Source: SLSG01 sp964477035
GTDB lineage: Bacteria > Bacteroidota > Bacteroidia > Bacteroidales > UBA7960
Length of the DNA: 64,000 nucleotides
Assembly: GCA_964477035.1 (NCBI GenBank)
Contig: CAYZCW010000002.1
Span: forward strand, 186,001 to 250,000
Reading direction: 5' to 3'
Shown: one piece after another, positions 8,781-16,417 of the stretch
How the letters are laid out: every line of letters begins with the position of its first letter
Numbering within the stretch: position 1 is the stretch's first letter
Made by a program: the position numbers and the translations under genes
The notes under the pieces: model-generated
What the model saw: the letters and a program-made list of their open reading frames with translations, nothing else
The model's database searches: none
Told to the model about the DNA's origin: nothing

Positions 8781-9551
8781 CTAATCCAGATAATAAATTC
8801 TCCCGTCCAGCCCGGAGGAGATCATCTCCTGCCTGGCCTGATGTTCCTGCAGGTGCAGGATGATGGCGTCCCTGATCCTCATGCCGAGAACCTCTGAGTT
8901 GACCGGCTCCATAAAAAAAGACATATTGTCTCCGGCACTGGCCAGATAATCACTGGTGAGAACCTTGTAGTTCCTTTCCGGATCAAACGGCTCGCCCCCA
9001 ATGCGGATGTCCACCGGCCGGCGGTTTGTGATACCGACCCGCAGGCCGGCTATGGGCGTCCCGGTGCTTCTCGAGGCAATGTACTCAAATACCTCCCGGG
9101 TATTCCCGGGGCTCAGGGTCAGGACCACCATTTCATTCTCAAACGGCATGACCTCATAAATTCGCGCCCTGGTAACCGGCCCTTCCGGAATGCTGGTTCT
9201 CAGTCCCCCGTAATTCAGTACGCAGAAGTCAATCGGCTGCCCGTCTGCTGGCTCATACACGGCCTTTCCCTTTTCCAGAACGAGGTCCGCGATGAAATTA
9301 TTCAGCAGGTCCTCGGGAGTGCCTTTGCGCATCAATTGGGCAGAATACGCAATCACCTCATTCATTTCCTGCTCCAGGCTGACGCGGTAGGTTGCGATCA
9401 GGGAATCCATCACGGGATCCTCCGTCACGAGACTGTCCACCCGGACCAGGGAGCCCTCCACGGTTTTCTGATACCCTGCCTGGTGGCAGGAGCTGAGCAG
9501 GAACGTCAAGGGTAAAATACAAACAACGAGCAGTTTAATGAACCTCGGCAT
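8781..9551 (-). CDS. 5'-nucleotidase C-terminal domain lipoprotein
   Basis: Stand-alone substrate-binding domain of the UshA family, about 256 residues. The segments LNYGGLRTSIPEGPVT, YEVMPFENEMV and TSDYLASAGDNM are typical of the 5'-nucleotidase C-terminal domain. I chose the ATG at 9551 over an upstream TTG because it yields a lipoprotein signal with lipobox LSSC about 20 residues in. Alone it would have no catalytic metal site. Its partner is the Tat-exported metallophosphatase encoded directly downstream, so the usual domain order is reversed at gene level and the two halves use different export routes. Confidence 0.85.
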   Translation of the reverse strand: MPRFIKLLVVCILPLTFLLSSCHQAGYQKTVEGSLVRVDSLVTEDPVMDSLIATYRVSLEQEMNEVIAYSAQLMRKGTPEDLLNNFIADLVLEKGKAVYEPADGQPIDFCVLNYGGLRTSIPEGPVTRARIYEVMPFENEMVVLTLSPGNTREVFEYIASRSTGTPIAGLRVGITNRRPVDIRIGGEPFDPERNYKVLTSDYLASAGDNMSFFMEPVNSEVLGMRIRDAIILHLQEHQARQEMISSGLDGRIYYLD

Positions 9552-9668
9552 GGGATAGGTTTTTATCGGGGGCAAACGACAATAATAAGACTAATTGCCA
9601 ACAAAAACAATAGCCTCTGATGGGATTTCCTTATTTAGAAAGGAATTAAAACCAGGGCGCAGAAGGGC

Positions 9669-10280
9669 TCATCCGGGACGCACAACGCGCACCCCATGAA
9701 GGCGGTCGAATGCATCGGCCACCTGCCTGGTCCGGGACCGTCTCACGGCCAGATCCAGCCTGCACTGCATGTCAAAATGCCGGCCCCGTTGTTCCAGGCC
9801 CCATTCCTTCACCAACCTCATCACATCGTTCATCAGGGGGTATTCAAAATGAACCTCCAGGATGTCTTCCACGGTACGGGTGACCGTGCCGGCCTGCTCC
9901 AGTGCGTCACGCGCCGCCCCTTTGTAGGCATTGATCAGTCCCCGCACACCGAGCTTGGTCCCTCCGAAATACCTGACCACGATCACCAGCACATCGGTCA
10001 GGCCCAACGAAAGGATTTGCCCGTAAACAGGCCTTCCGGCCGTACCTGCCGGCTCCCCGTCGTCATTCATGCGGTAGTCGGACTGGTCAGGCTTCAATAC
10101 CCAGGCATGGCAATGATGCCGTGCGTCATGATACCGGCTTTTGACGTCTTCCAGTATTTGCCTTATTTCTTCCTCTTCCCGGACCGGATAGGCCAGGGCG
10201 ATGAATTTGCTGCCCCGGTCCTTAAAAAGGCCGGTGGAGGGCCTGGAAATGGTCTTGTAAGTATCTTGTGAAAGGCCCAT
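9669..10280 (-). CDS. YigZ/IMPACT family protein
   Basis: Member of the UPF0029/IMPACT family (203 residues) related to E. coli YigZ. The N-terminal domain shows SKFIALAYPV, HHCHAWVL, DDGEPAGTAG (about 66-75) and VVRYFGGTKLG, the strongest family signatures; the C-terminal half is a ferredoxin-like domain. Eukaryotic IMPACT controls Gcn2, but the bacterial role is not established. I chose the ATG at 10280 because the longer frame would need an ATT codon and would overlap the neighbour. It is last in a ribD-eamA-yigZ run. Confidence 0.88.
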   Translation of the reverse strand: MGLSQDTYKTISRPSTGLFKDRGSKFIALAYPVREEEEIRQILEDVKSRYHDARHHCHAWVLKPDQSDYRMNDDGEPAGTAGRPVYGQILSLGLTDVLVIVVRYFGGTKLGVRGLINAYKGAARDALEQAGTVTRTVEDILEVHFEYPLMNDVMRLVKEWGLEQRGRHFDMQCRLDLAVRRSRTRQVADAFDRLHGVRVVRPG

Positions 10281-10302
10281 GGCGGTCCCGGATTTGTGCC
10301 TT

Positions 10303-11160
10303 TCAACTGCCCGTGGCAATCAAAAGGATGGCCCCCATGGCCAGGACAATGCCTGCCCAGTTCACCCAGCTCAGGCGCTCCCTGAAGAAGAAGAACCCGG
10401 TCAGGGCGGAGAGGCTCACAATGCTCACATTGAAGATGGGAAAGAAAACCGAACTCTCAAATTTCCCCAGGGACAGCAAAAAGAAATAGCTGGAAAAAAA
10501 ATTCAGAAAACCGAGCCATACACCGGCAAGGAGGCTGCGGCCGTGAAGGCCGGGCCCCTGTCTGAATCCCTTCCGCAGCAGCATCAGGCTTCCGATGATC
10601 ATGGAGGAAAGGAACACGGTGCCCAGAAACAGGAGGGTTTCATCCCCTACATGGAACATCTGGGCATGCTTGGTCAGGGTGTCATTGGCCCCGTTTCCAA
10701 GGAACAGCAGCACGGGAAGGACAAGAACCCTTTTATCGATCTTTTGTTCCTGTTTTTTGCGGAAGGTCAGATAAAACGCGATTAGGGAGGCCAGGATGCC
10801 AGCCAGCTTGATCCCGTTGAGTGGCTCGGCATAGGCCAGAATGCCCACGCTCACGGGGATGACCACCGACATTTTGCTGGAAACCGATGTCACGGCAATG
10901 CCGGCTTTTTGTGCTGACAGGGCAAAAACCACGAAAACAAGGATGAAGGTCAGGCCGATCACGCAGGCGAAGGGAAACCATGGCTTCAGCGGCAGGTCAG
11001 CAGGCACAACACGTCCCTGAAAGGCCAGGTAACTCAGGATGGCGGCAACCAGGTAGTTGACGGTAATCGCCTGGAGGTTATCAATACGGAACCGGGTAAA
11101 CAACTTGAAGCTGATCACGATGCCCGTGGAAAACAAAATGGTGGAGATCAGGTAGAACAT
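10303..11160 (-). CDS. EamA/DMT-superfamily transporter
   Basis: Multi-pass membrane protein of 285 residues with about ten hydrophobic helices in two related halves, the pattern of drug/metabolite transporters. Substrate unknown. The final helix LSWVNWAGIVLAMGAILL and the preceding FFFFRERLS loop are typical of EamA proteins. It overlaps the end of ribD by 13 bases, so the two are co-translated. The linkage hints at a role near riboflavin metabolism, but that is weak evidence. Confidence 0.8.
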   Translation of the reverse strand: MFYLISTILFSTGIVISFKLFTRFRIDNLQAITVNYLVAAILSYLAFQGRVVPADLPLKPWFPFACVIGLTFILVFVVFALSAQKAGIAVTSVSSKMSVVIPVSVGILAYAEPLNGIKLAGILASLIAFYLTFRKKQEQKIDKRVLVLPVLLFLGNGANDTLTKHAQMFHVGDETLLFLGTVFLSSMIIGSLMLLRKGFRQGPGLHGRSLLAGVWLGFLNFFSSYFFLLSLGKFESSVFFPIFNVSIVSLSALTGFFFFRERLSWVNWAGIVLAMGAILLIATGS

Positions 11161-12230
11161 GGTCTTATCGCTTGTGTTTGCCTGGCATTGCGAAACCAGA
11201 AAAATGCTTCCTTTCCGATGGGAACGCGTTCGGGCTCCACGCCCGCAATGACCGGTGCGGGGATGCCACGGCCAAAAAAACGGGGTCCTATGAATGTCCT
11301 GGCCTCATCCCAGAGGTCCTCATCAATGAAGGCTTGCAAGGTTTTCCGTCCCCCTTCAACAAACAAGGATTGTATATTCATCCCATGCAGGACCTCCAGC
11401 AGGTGGGGCAGGGGGGAAGGGGTGAATTCGATGCGGACCCACTCGGCATTGTGCCGCACCTCTTCTTTCATTTGATTGAATATCAGTGTCCTTTGACTGC
11501 CGTCGAACAAATGAAGGGTTTCCGGCAGGCCCAGCAATCGATCCAGAACCACCCTGACTGGCTGGGGGCCGGACCAATCCCTGACATTCAGCCGGGGATT
11601 GTCCATCAGGGCAGTCCGGGGACCCACCATGATGGCCTGTTCCTCACTGCGCCATTTGTGAACCAGCATGCGCAAACGCTGGCCCGTTATCCAGGTGGGG
11701 CGGGCCTCCTGTCCGGGCTCACGGATCACATCTATGAAGCCATCGGCCGTTTGTGCCCATTTCAGGATGACGTACGGCCGTTTCTTTTCATGATGGGTGA
11801 AAAACCGCTTGTTCAGATTGCGGCAGGCCCCGGCCATGATGCCGGTTTCCACTTCCACACCTTGATCCCTCAGCAACCGAATGCCCCTCCCTGCAACCTG
11901 GGGAAACGGATCCGCCGTGCCCACCACCACCCGTGGAATTCGTTTTTCAAGGATCAGGCTGGTGCAGGGAGGGGTTCTCCCATGATGGCAGCAAGGCTCC
12001 AGGTTGACATACAGGGTGGCGTCCGCAAGCTTGTCCGGGTCCCTGACGGAGGCGATGGCATGGACCTCTGCATGGGCGCTGCCGCAGGCCTTGTGATAAC
12101 CTTCCCCGATGATGGTTCCCCTATGGACCAGCACGGCGCCGACCAGGGGATTGGGGGCGGTCCGGCCAAGTCCCTTGGCCGCCAGCTCCAGGCATCTCTG
12201 CATAAAGTTATTGTGGTCCGTACCTGACAA
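11148..12230 (-). CDS. ribD: bifunctional riboflavin biosynthesis deaminase/reductase RibD
   Basis: Catalyses deamination and then side-chain reduction of the pyrimidine intermediate in riboflavin synthesis. The deaminase domain (about 1-140) has the zinc site HAEVHAI and EPCCHHGRTPPC with GRTAPNPLVGAVL; the reductase domain follows (LKWAQTADGFI, WRSEEQAIMVG). Start: the longest frame begins at a TTG (12254) that lies inside a -7 promoter element, so it is probably untranslated. I chose TTG 12230, which keeps the few residues homologues have before the first helix; ATG 12203 is the alternative. Confidence 0.9.
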   Translation of the reverse strand: MSGTDHNNFMQRCLELAAKGLGRTAPNPLVGAVLVHRGTIIGEGYHKACGSAHAEVHAIASVRDPDKLADATLYVNLEPCCHHGRTPPCTSLILEKRIPRVVVGTADPFPQVAGRGIRLLRDQGVEVETGIMAGACRNLNKRFFTHHEKKRPYVILKWAQTADGFIDVIREPGQEARPTWITGQRLRMLVHKWRSEEQAIMVGPRTALMDNPRLNVRDWSGPQPVRVVLDRLLGLPETLHLFDGSQRTLIFNQMKEEVRHNAEWVRIEFTPSPLPHLLEVLHGMNIQSLFVEGGRKTLQAFIDEDLWDEARTFIGPRFFGRGIPAPVIAGVEPERVPIGKEAFFWFRNARQTQAIRPCST

Positions 12231-12251
12231 GGTTTTGCCGTTTGGTCCAGG

Positions 12252-12259
12252 CAAATGTA
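12252..12259 (-). promoter_or_regulatory. candidate ribD promoter, -7 element
   Basis: On the minus strand this reads TACATTTG, matching the Bacteroidota -7 consensus TAnnTTTG. Transcription would begin about 7 bases further on, leaving a leader of about 15 bases to TTG 12230 or 42 to ATG 12203. No good -33 TTG was found at the expected spacing. Confidence 0.45.
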
Positions 12260-12280
12260 GTATTTATTTTTCGGACGACC

Positions 12281-13465
12281 CTATATGAACTGCAGGCTGA
12301 CTTCCTTCAGGAATTTCTCCTCCAGGATCCGGGCAATGCGTTTAACCACCGTCCGCCTGATTTCCAGCTCCACAGGCAGGCTGGGATCCTGATGGGCCAC
12401 ATTGACCGCCGTGCCGACCCAGAAGTTGATCTCGTCGCTTTCAAGCAAAAGCCGGATGATCCTGTCTGCCGGTCCCTTGCCAAGCTCCGGGTATGACGAA
12501 TGACTTTCCAGCATTTGGGCCACTTTGCTGAGGGTCAGGATGCCTTCAGTGACCAGGTCGATGCCTTCCATGTCGGAGACCGGGGGGAGGTCCGGGTCGT
12601 CGAACTCCAGCCTGTCCACCACCGGAATGCCCAGTTCCCTGCCGACAATATCGGCCGTGGTTCCCCCGCAGATGACCTTCTTGCCGGCGTAGGAACGAAC
12701 CACCCCGGCCAGGTCCGGGTCCTTGTCCTTTTCATATGGCGGGCCGGAACAAAGGAGGAGTCTCCGGGGCTCCCGGAAATAAACCACCACAGCGCTCATA
12801 TCATCCTTTGCCTGGTAGGCATCATTCGCATGGGCCCTGCTTACCAGGGAGGCTGCCAGGCGGGCAGCCGAAAGGTCCGGATGATCCCGGACCTGGGAAA
12901 GAATGAATTCCCTCACATGGTCCTCTCCCCAGCCCAACAGGTAGGTTCCCTGCCCAAGGCCGGACTGGGTAATCCCGTCGCTCATCAGAATAATGCGGTC
13001 TTCCTTCCCGGCCAAAAAGCTGCAGGCCATGATTTCCTTGCCCCGGTTATCCTCCGATTCCAGGGTGATGTGCTGCCAGTCTGCCTGGAAGGTTTCATTC
13101 CCACGAAGGATGACACAAGCCGGGTTGTCGTAATTGATGATGGTGGTCTGGCCGGAATCCTCCATGTCTACCACCGTAAAGGTGGAGTAACTGATCTTTC
13201 TCTCGCTGCACACCGGCAAGGTGTTCATGATAATCTCCGCAATCTTGTGGGCATCCTTGTGTTCCTTGGTAAAGTTCAGCGCCATGGTGGCCGTCAGGCT
13301 GGCCAGTACATTGGCCTTGACCCCGTGTCCCATCCCATCCGACAAGACCACCACTGTCCGGCCTTCCTCCTTAACCTTCTGGGATACAAACACATCACCG
13401 CAGATGCGCTCTCCTGCATGGCTTTTTTGGAGTGATCCGACTTCTATGTAAAATTCGTCCCGCAT
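12281..13465 (-). CDS. SpoIIE-type serine/threonine phosphatase linked to hydrogenase-like sensor
   Basis: PP2C-fold phosphatase of the SpoIIE class, 394 residues. Metal-binding signatures are VVLSDGMGHG (about 38-47) and ILMSDGITQSG (about 160-170), with the N-terminal ERICGDVF. Past the catalytic domain is a C-terminal region (about 230-394) not part of standard SpoIIE, containing KKVICGGTTADIVGRELG, whose function I do not recognise. It lies 36 bp downstream of the PAS-bearing hydrogenase-like sensor. Phosphatase linkage is a recognised feature of one class of putative sensory [FeFe]-hydrogenases (group C3 in HydDB, from memory). The substrate is unknown: no anti-anti-sigma factor is encoded nearby. 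Confidence 0.85.
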   Translation of the reverse strand: MRDEFYIEVGSLQKSHAGERICGDVFVSQKVKEEGRTVVVLSDGMGHGVKANVLASLTATMALNFTKEHKDAHKIAEIIMNTLPVCSERKISYSTFTVVDMEDSGQTTIINYDNPACVILRGNETFQADWQHITLESEDNRGKEIMACSFLAGKEDRIILMSDGITQSGLGQGTYLLGWGEDHVREFILSQVRDHPDLSAARLAASLVSRAHANDAYQAKDDMSAVVVYFREPRRLLLCSGPPYEKDKDPDLAGVVRSYAGKKVICGGTTADIVGRELGIPVVDRLEFDDPDLPPVSDMEGIDLVTEGILTLSKVAQMLESHSSYPELGKGPADRIIRLLLESDEINFWVGTAVNVAHQDPSLPVELEIRRTVVKRIARILEEKFLKEVSLQFI

Positions 13466-13501
13466 GGACCCTGTGGTTTATTAACGGGCGGTCACCGCCC
13501 A

Positions 13502-15355
13502 TCAGGGCTTCTTCGCCTTGTTGTAGGTCTCAATGATGGAGTTGAGCATTCGCTCCGTTTTGCTGGCCCCTTCCCCAAGAAGGAAGGCAATGTTCTGGAC
13601 CATTTTCAGGTTCTCGTCAACCACATCCGTGACCCGGTTGATGACCTCTTCCTGCCTGACCTCCGCCACGTACATATCCCGGAAGACCCCGCCCACGATC
13701 TTATTGGGTTTCAAGGAGTATATACTGACATTCAGCAAACCATCCCCATAAGATACGTCCTTGCCAGTGATGCTTTCGTCCTTTTCGAGCACATAGGTAA
13801 AGAGGTTGTATATCTGGAACGGAAGGAGGGTTTTCAGGTCGGCGCCGGACAGGCCGGGCACCACTTCATTGATCATCTGGGCATCTTCGCCCAGGATCTT
13901 CACGAAGCTGTCGTTCGACTGGACGATCCGCAGTTTCTCATCCACGATCACCGCAGCAGACGGCAGGTTTTTCAGCAGGCTGGAGGTGGTTTCCGAGACC
14001 AGCTTGATTTGCTGGTTTTCGCTGCGGAGGGATTTTTCGGTTTCTATGAGTTTTTCCTGCTGCTTTTTGAGCTTTTCATTGTTGTTTTTTAAGGTCCTGA
14101 TATAGTCCTGCTTGTTTTTCAGGGAGTAGGTCAGACACATCTCAGGTTTGGTGAGGCCCTGGCTGACAGATACGGCAAAGTCCCTGCAACTGTTAAATCC
14201 GCAGGCCGTGCAGGCAGCCTCCTCACCCAGGCTCTTGCCCAGGCTTTTCAGGATTTCCTCAATGCGGTCATCCCCGGGTACGGGCAGCCGCTGGTCGTCC
14301 GGTTTGAATTGCCTGCTGAGGTCCAGGTCCGCATAGGCGGCCATTTCTTTTTCCCATTGCTTGCGGTTGAAGTCCTTAAGTCGTTTGTTTGCATAATCCA
14401 CGACCAGGCTGCGCCTGAGGAACTTCTTGGCCTTTTCGGTGGTTCCCGGCCCCATCAGGCACCCCTCGTCATAAAAGACATTGATGTGTTTTTTGATCTG
14501 CTCGGTAGACTGGCTGAACTCTTCCACGGCCTGCATCATATTATCCCTGCCATCGGCGGTGATTACCTTACCCGTGAGTAGGTCCTCGCTGATTCCGGCT
14601 GCGAAAAGAATGCCCTGGCTGATCGGGTAAAGGGAGCCAAGGTTTCCGATGGGGGGGTCGAATTCAGAGTACTCCACCCTGGCCTCCTTCACCTGGAAAT
14701 TCCCGAACATCTTTCGCAGGCCCTGGAAGGTCAGGACGGCATCCACCCTGCCGTCCCCGTCAAACAGGGTGGCATCGTGCTTGGCTGAAAGACAGGGTCC
14801 GATAAAGACCACTTTGAGGTCTTTCCCGTAAGCCTTCCTGACCACTTTGGCCATGGCGGTCATGGGGGTCACGATGGGAGCCAGGTTGCCGGTGAGTTCC
14901 GGGTAGAACTTTTCCACATAACCCACGAGGGTCGGACAGTTGGAGCCCAGGTAATACTTGCCTTTGAAATTGCCCAGGAGTTCGTGGTACTTCCTGGCCA
15001 CCAGGTCCACCCCGAAGGAAACCTCGCATACATAATCGAAGCCCAGGGTGCGAATCATCTCCACAAATTTCCGGTAATCCGTGATGTCCGGGAACTCCCC
15101 GCTGATGGTAGGATCCACAATGGCAGCCACCTTGCTGCCCGAATTGAGCAATTCCGTGGTCTGTTCCACAGCACTCTGGTAGGCGATGGCTGACGACCCG
15201 CAAACCGAGACGCAGCTACCGCATCCGATGCAGCGATCGTGGTCAACCACCGGCATGCCGTCTGCAGATCCAATGGTGATGGCTTTCACAGGGCAGGCCC
15301 TGATGCAGGCATACGACTGGGTGCAGCGGGAACGGTCGATTTCAATGATTTGCAT
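13502..15355 (-). CDS. [FeFe]-hydrogenase-like sensor with PAS domain
   Basis: Putative H2 or redox sensor of 617 residues. Domains: two [4Fe-4S] ferredoxin motifs (about 11-60), an [FeFe]-hydrogenase H-domain (about 75-330), a four-cysteine Fe-S domain (CTACGFNSC near 393, then C at 418), a coiled coil (about 425-465) and a PAS domain (about 470-570). H-cluster motifs are altered: L1 is GSNCP (Asn139 where catalytic enzymes have the proton-relay Cys), L2 is GPC (C188), and L3 is FYDEGC, so Tyr295 replaces one of the four cubane ligands while C299 is kept. Catalytic H2 turnover is therefore unlikely. Co-transcribed with the [2Fe-2S] protein upstream and the SpoIIE phosphatase downstream. Confidence 0.85.
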   Translation of the reverse strand: MQIIEIDRSRCTQSYACIRACPVKAITIGSADGMPVVDHDRCIGCGSCVSVCGSSAIAYQSAVEQTTELLNSGSKVAAIVDPTISGEFPDITDYRKFVEMIRTLGFDYVCEVSFGVDLVARKYHELLGNFKGKYYLGSNCPTLVGYVEKFYPELTGNLAPIVTPMTAMAKVVRKAYGKDLKVVFIGPCLSAKHDATLFDGDGRVDAVLTFQGLRKMFGNFQVKEARVEYSEFDPPIGNLGSLYPISQGILFAAGISEDLLTGKVITADGRDNMMQAVEEFSQSTEQIKKHINVFYDEGCLMGPGTTEKAKKFLRRSLVVDYANKRLKDFNRKQWEKEMAAYADLDLSRQFKPDDQRLPVPGDDRIEEILKSLGKSLGEEAACTACGFNSCRDFAVSVSQGLTKPEMCLTYSLKNKQDYIRTLKNNNEKLKKQQEKLIETEKSLRSENQQIKLVSETTSSLLKNLPSAAVIVDEKLRIVQSNDSFVKILGEDAQMINEVVPGLSGADLKTLLPFQIYNLFTYVLEKDESITGKDVSYGDGLLNVSIYSLKPNKIVGGVFRDMYVAEVRQEEVINRVTDVVDENLKMVQNIAFLLGEGASKTERMLNSIIETYNKAKKP

Positions 15356-15382
15356 AATCCAGTGGGTTCATGGATGCGGCAA

Positions 15383-15637
15383 TCAATCCGCCGTGAAAAA
15401 CCGGTCAAGGATCCCTGCCAGTTTGTTCGGATCCAGGTTCTGGAACAGGGTGTCATTGATCTTCAGCATGGGTCCGTGCTCACACTGACCAAAACAATGG
15501 GCTCCCCTGAACACCACCTGATCCTTTAAGCCATTGTCTGATAAATATTCCTGGATCAGGGACAGGATATTCTTGTTGCCGCGGGAAAAACAACTGCTGC
15601 CCATACAAATCACGATTTCTGCTTGTGGATTTTCCAT
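15383..15637 (-). CDS. thioredoxin-like [2Fe-2S] ferredoxin
   Basis: Small (84 residues) NuoE-like [2Fe-2S] protein. Ligands are the C-x4-C pair in CMGSSC (about 11-16) and the C-x3-C pair in CFGQC. It resembles the C-terminal half of NuoE without the helical N-terminal domain. As the first gene of the leftward operon, 27 bp before the hydrogenase-like sensor, it probably exchanges electrons with that sensor; this is inferred from position. Confidence 0.85.
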   Translation of the reverse strand: MENPQAEIVICMGSSCFSRGNKNILSLIQEYLSDNGLKDQVVFRGAHCFGQCEHGPMLKINDTLFQNLDPNKLAGILDRFFTAD

Positions 15638-15674
15638 GCCGCGGAATCCCTTTCTTCCTGAATGATTTCCAGAA

Positions 15675-15682
15675 CAAATTTA
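15675..15682 (-). promoter_or_regulatory. candidate promoter of the leftward sensor operon (-7)
   Basis: The minus strand reads TAAATTTG, a perfect match to TAnnTTTG, 38 bases before the ATG of the [2Fe-2S] protein. No good -33 TTG exists at standard spacing; that position is occupied by the Rex-like palindrome at 15702-15719, which fits a regulated promoter. Confidence 0.55.
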
Positions 15683-15701
15683 GGCATTCCACGACAAAAA
15701 T

Positions 15702-15719
15702 CAGTTAAAATATTAACAT
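15702..15719. promoter_or_regulatory. candidate Rex operator 1
   Basis: CAGTTAAAATATTAACAT matches the Rex consensus TTGTTAAN4TTAACAA at 11 of 14 defined positions, with a perfect GTTAA-N4-TTAAC core. It lies 20 bases upstream of the leftward -7 element, covering the -33 region, a classic repressor position. A rex gene is encoded in the divergent operon. Confidence 0.55.
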
Positions 15720-15817
15720 CTTGTAAGACAATCTCCTTTTAAGACTTAATCCAAATAACTATAACACCAAATTCCTGGAATTACGCCCCATCATTTCTGC
15801 TTTCCCCTTTTTTTATG

Positions 15818-15825
15818 TATTTTTG
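15818..15825 (+). promoter_or_regulatory. candidate promoter of the hydrogenase operon (-7)
   Basis: TATTTTTG matches the TAnnTTTG consensus. The -33 region is weak (CTG 18 bases upstream). Transcription would start near 15832, giving a leader of about 105 bases that contains the second Rex-like palindrome just before the first gene. Confidence 0.4.
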
Positions 15826-15909
15826 TTGTGGATCAAATCACAATATAAACACCTAATTATCTTTAAATTATAAATTATCTGCCGGATTGGTCAATTTTTT
15901 TTGGTTTAA

Positions 15910-15927
15910 TTGTTAAATAAATAGCAA
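15910..15927. promoter_or_regulatory. candidate Rex operator 2
   Basis: TTGTTAAATAAATAGCAA matches TTGTTAAN4TTAACAA at 12 of 14 defined positions: the left half-site is perfect, the right is 5 of 7. It ends 10 bases before the ATG of the first hydrogenase gene, where Rex could block initiation or elongation. Confidence 0.5.
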
Positions 15928-15937
15928 CTTTAACCCC

Positions 15938-16417
15938 ATGACCCTGGAATCCATTTTCGCCAAATTTCCCAACCGCATGCGGGAGGACCTGATTCCCCTG
16001 CTCCAGATGATTCAGGATGAATTCGGGTTTCTGTCCGAGGTCACCATCAGGGAGCTTGGCAGCTTTCTGAATATCAGCGTCAATAAAATCTATGGTGTGG
16101 CCACCTTCTATGATAATTTCAGGTTTGGCCCGGTGGGCAGGTACCACATCAGACTGTGCCACGGAACGGCCTGTCATGTAGCGGGGGCTTCCACCATTTT
16201 GAACGAGTTGGAAAAGTTGCTCCGGATACGAAGCGGGGAAACCGACAAAGAGGGTCTTTTCAGCCTGGAGGTGGTCTCCTGCCTCGGGGCCTGCGGACTC
16301 GCCCCCCTGGTGGAAATCAACCAGGAATACCACCCCGCCCTGAGCCTCGAAGCCATGAAAGACATCATCCAGCGCCTGCGCAACAACGAAAAGCTGAATT
16401 ATGAAGTCGGATCTTGA
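15938..16417 (+). CDS. hydC: [FeFe]-hydrogenase NuoE-like subunit (HydC type)
   Basis: The [2Fe-2S] subunit of a trimeric hydrogenase, homologous to NuoE of complex I; 159 residues. A helical N-terminal domain (LLQMIQDEFGFLS, VNKIYGVATFYDNF) is followed by a thioredoxin-like fold with four cluster ligands, C-x4-C in CHGTACH (about 73-79) and C-x3-C in CLGAC (about 112-116). It should pass electrons to or from the NuoF-like subunit encoded next, with which it overlaps by 17 bases. First gene of the rightward operon, preceded by a Rex-like site. Confidence 0.93.
   Translation: MTLESIFAKFPNRMREDLIPLLQMIQDEFGFLSEVTIRELGSFLNISVNKIYGVATFYDNFRFGPVGRYHIRLCHGTACHVAGASTILNELEKLLRIRSGETDKEGLFSLEVVSCLGACGLAPLVEINQEYHPALSLEAMKDIIQRLRNNEKLNYEVGS

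Larger units (their letters stand above)
15638..15937. other. divergent control region of the hydrogenase island
   Basis: A 300-bp AT-rich non-coding stretch between the leftward sensor/phosphatase operon and the rightward hydrogenase operon. It holds a -7 element for each direction and two Rex-operator-like palindromes, listed separately. No ORF, tRNA or convincing terminator was seen in it. Confidence 0.8.

Noticed and set aside
7762..9551. Frameshifted or broken 5'-nucleotidase pseudogene
   Set aside because: The two halves are in reversed order and each has its own complete signal peptide and start, so they are separate genes.
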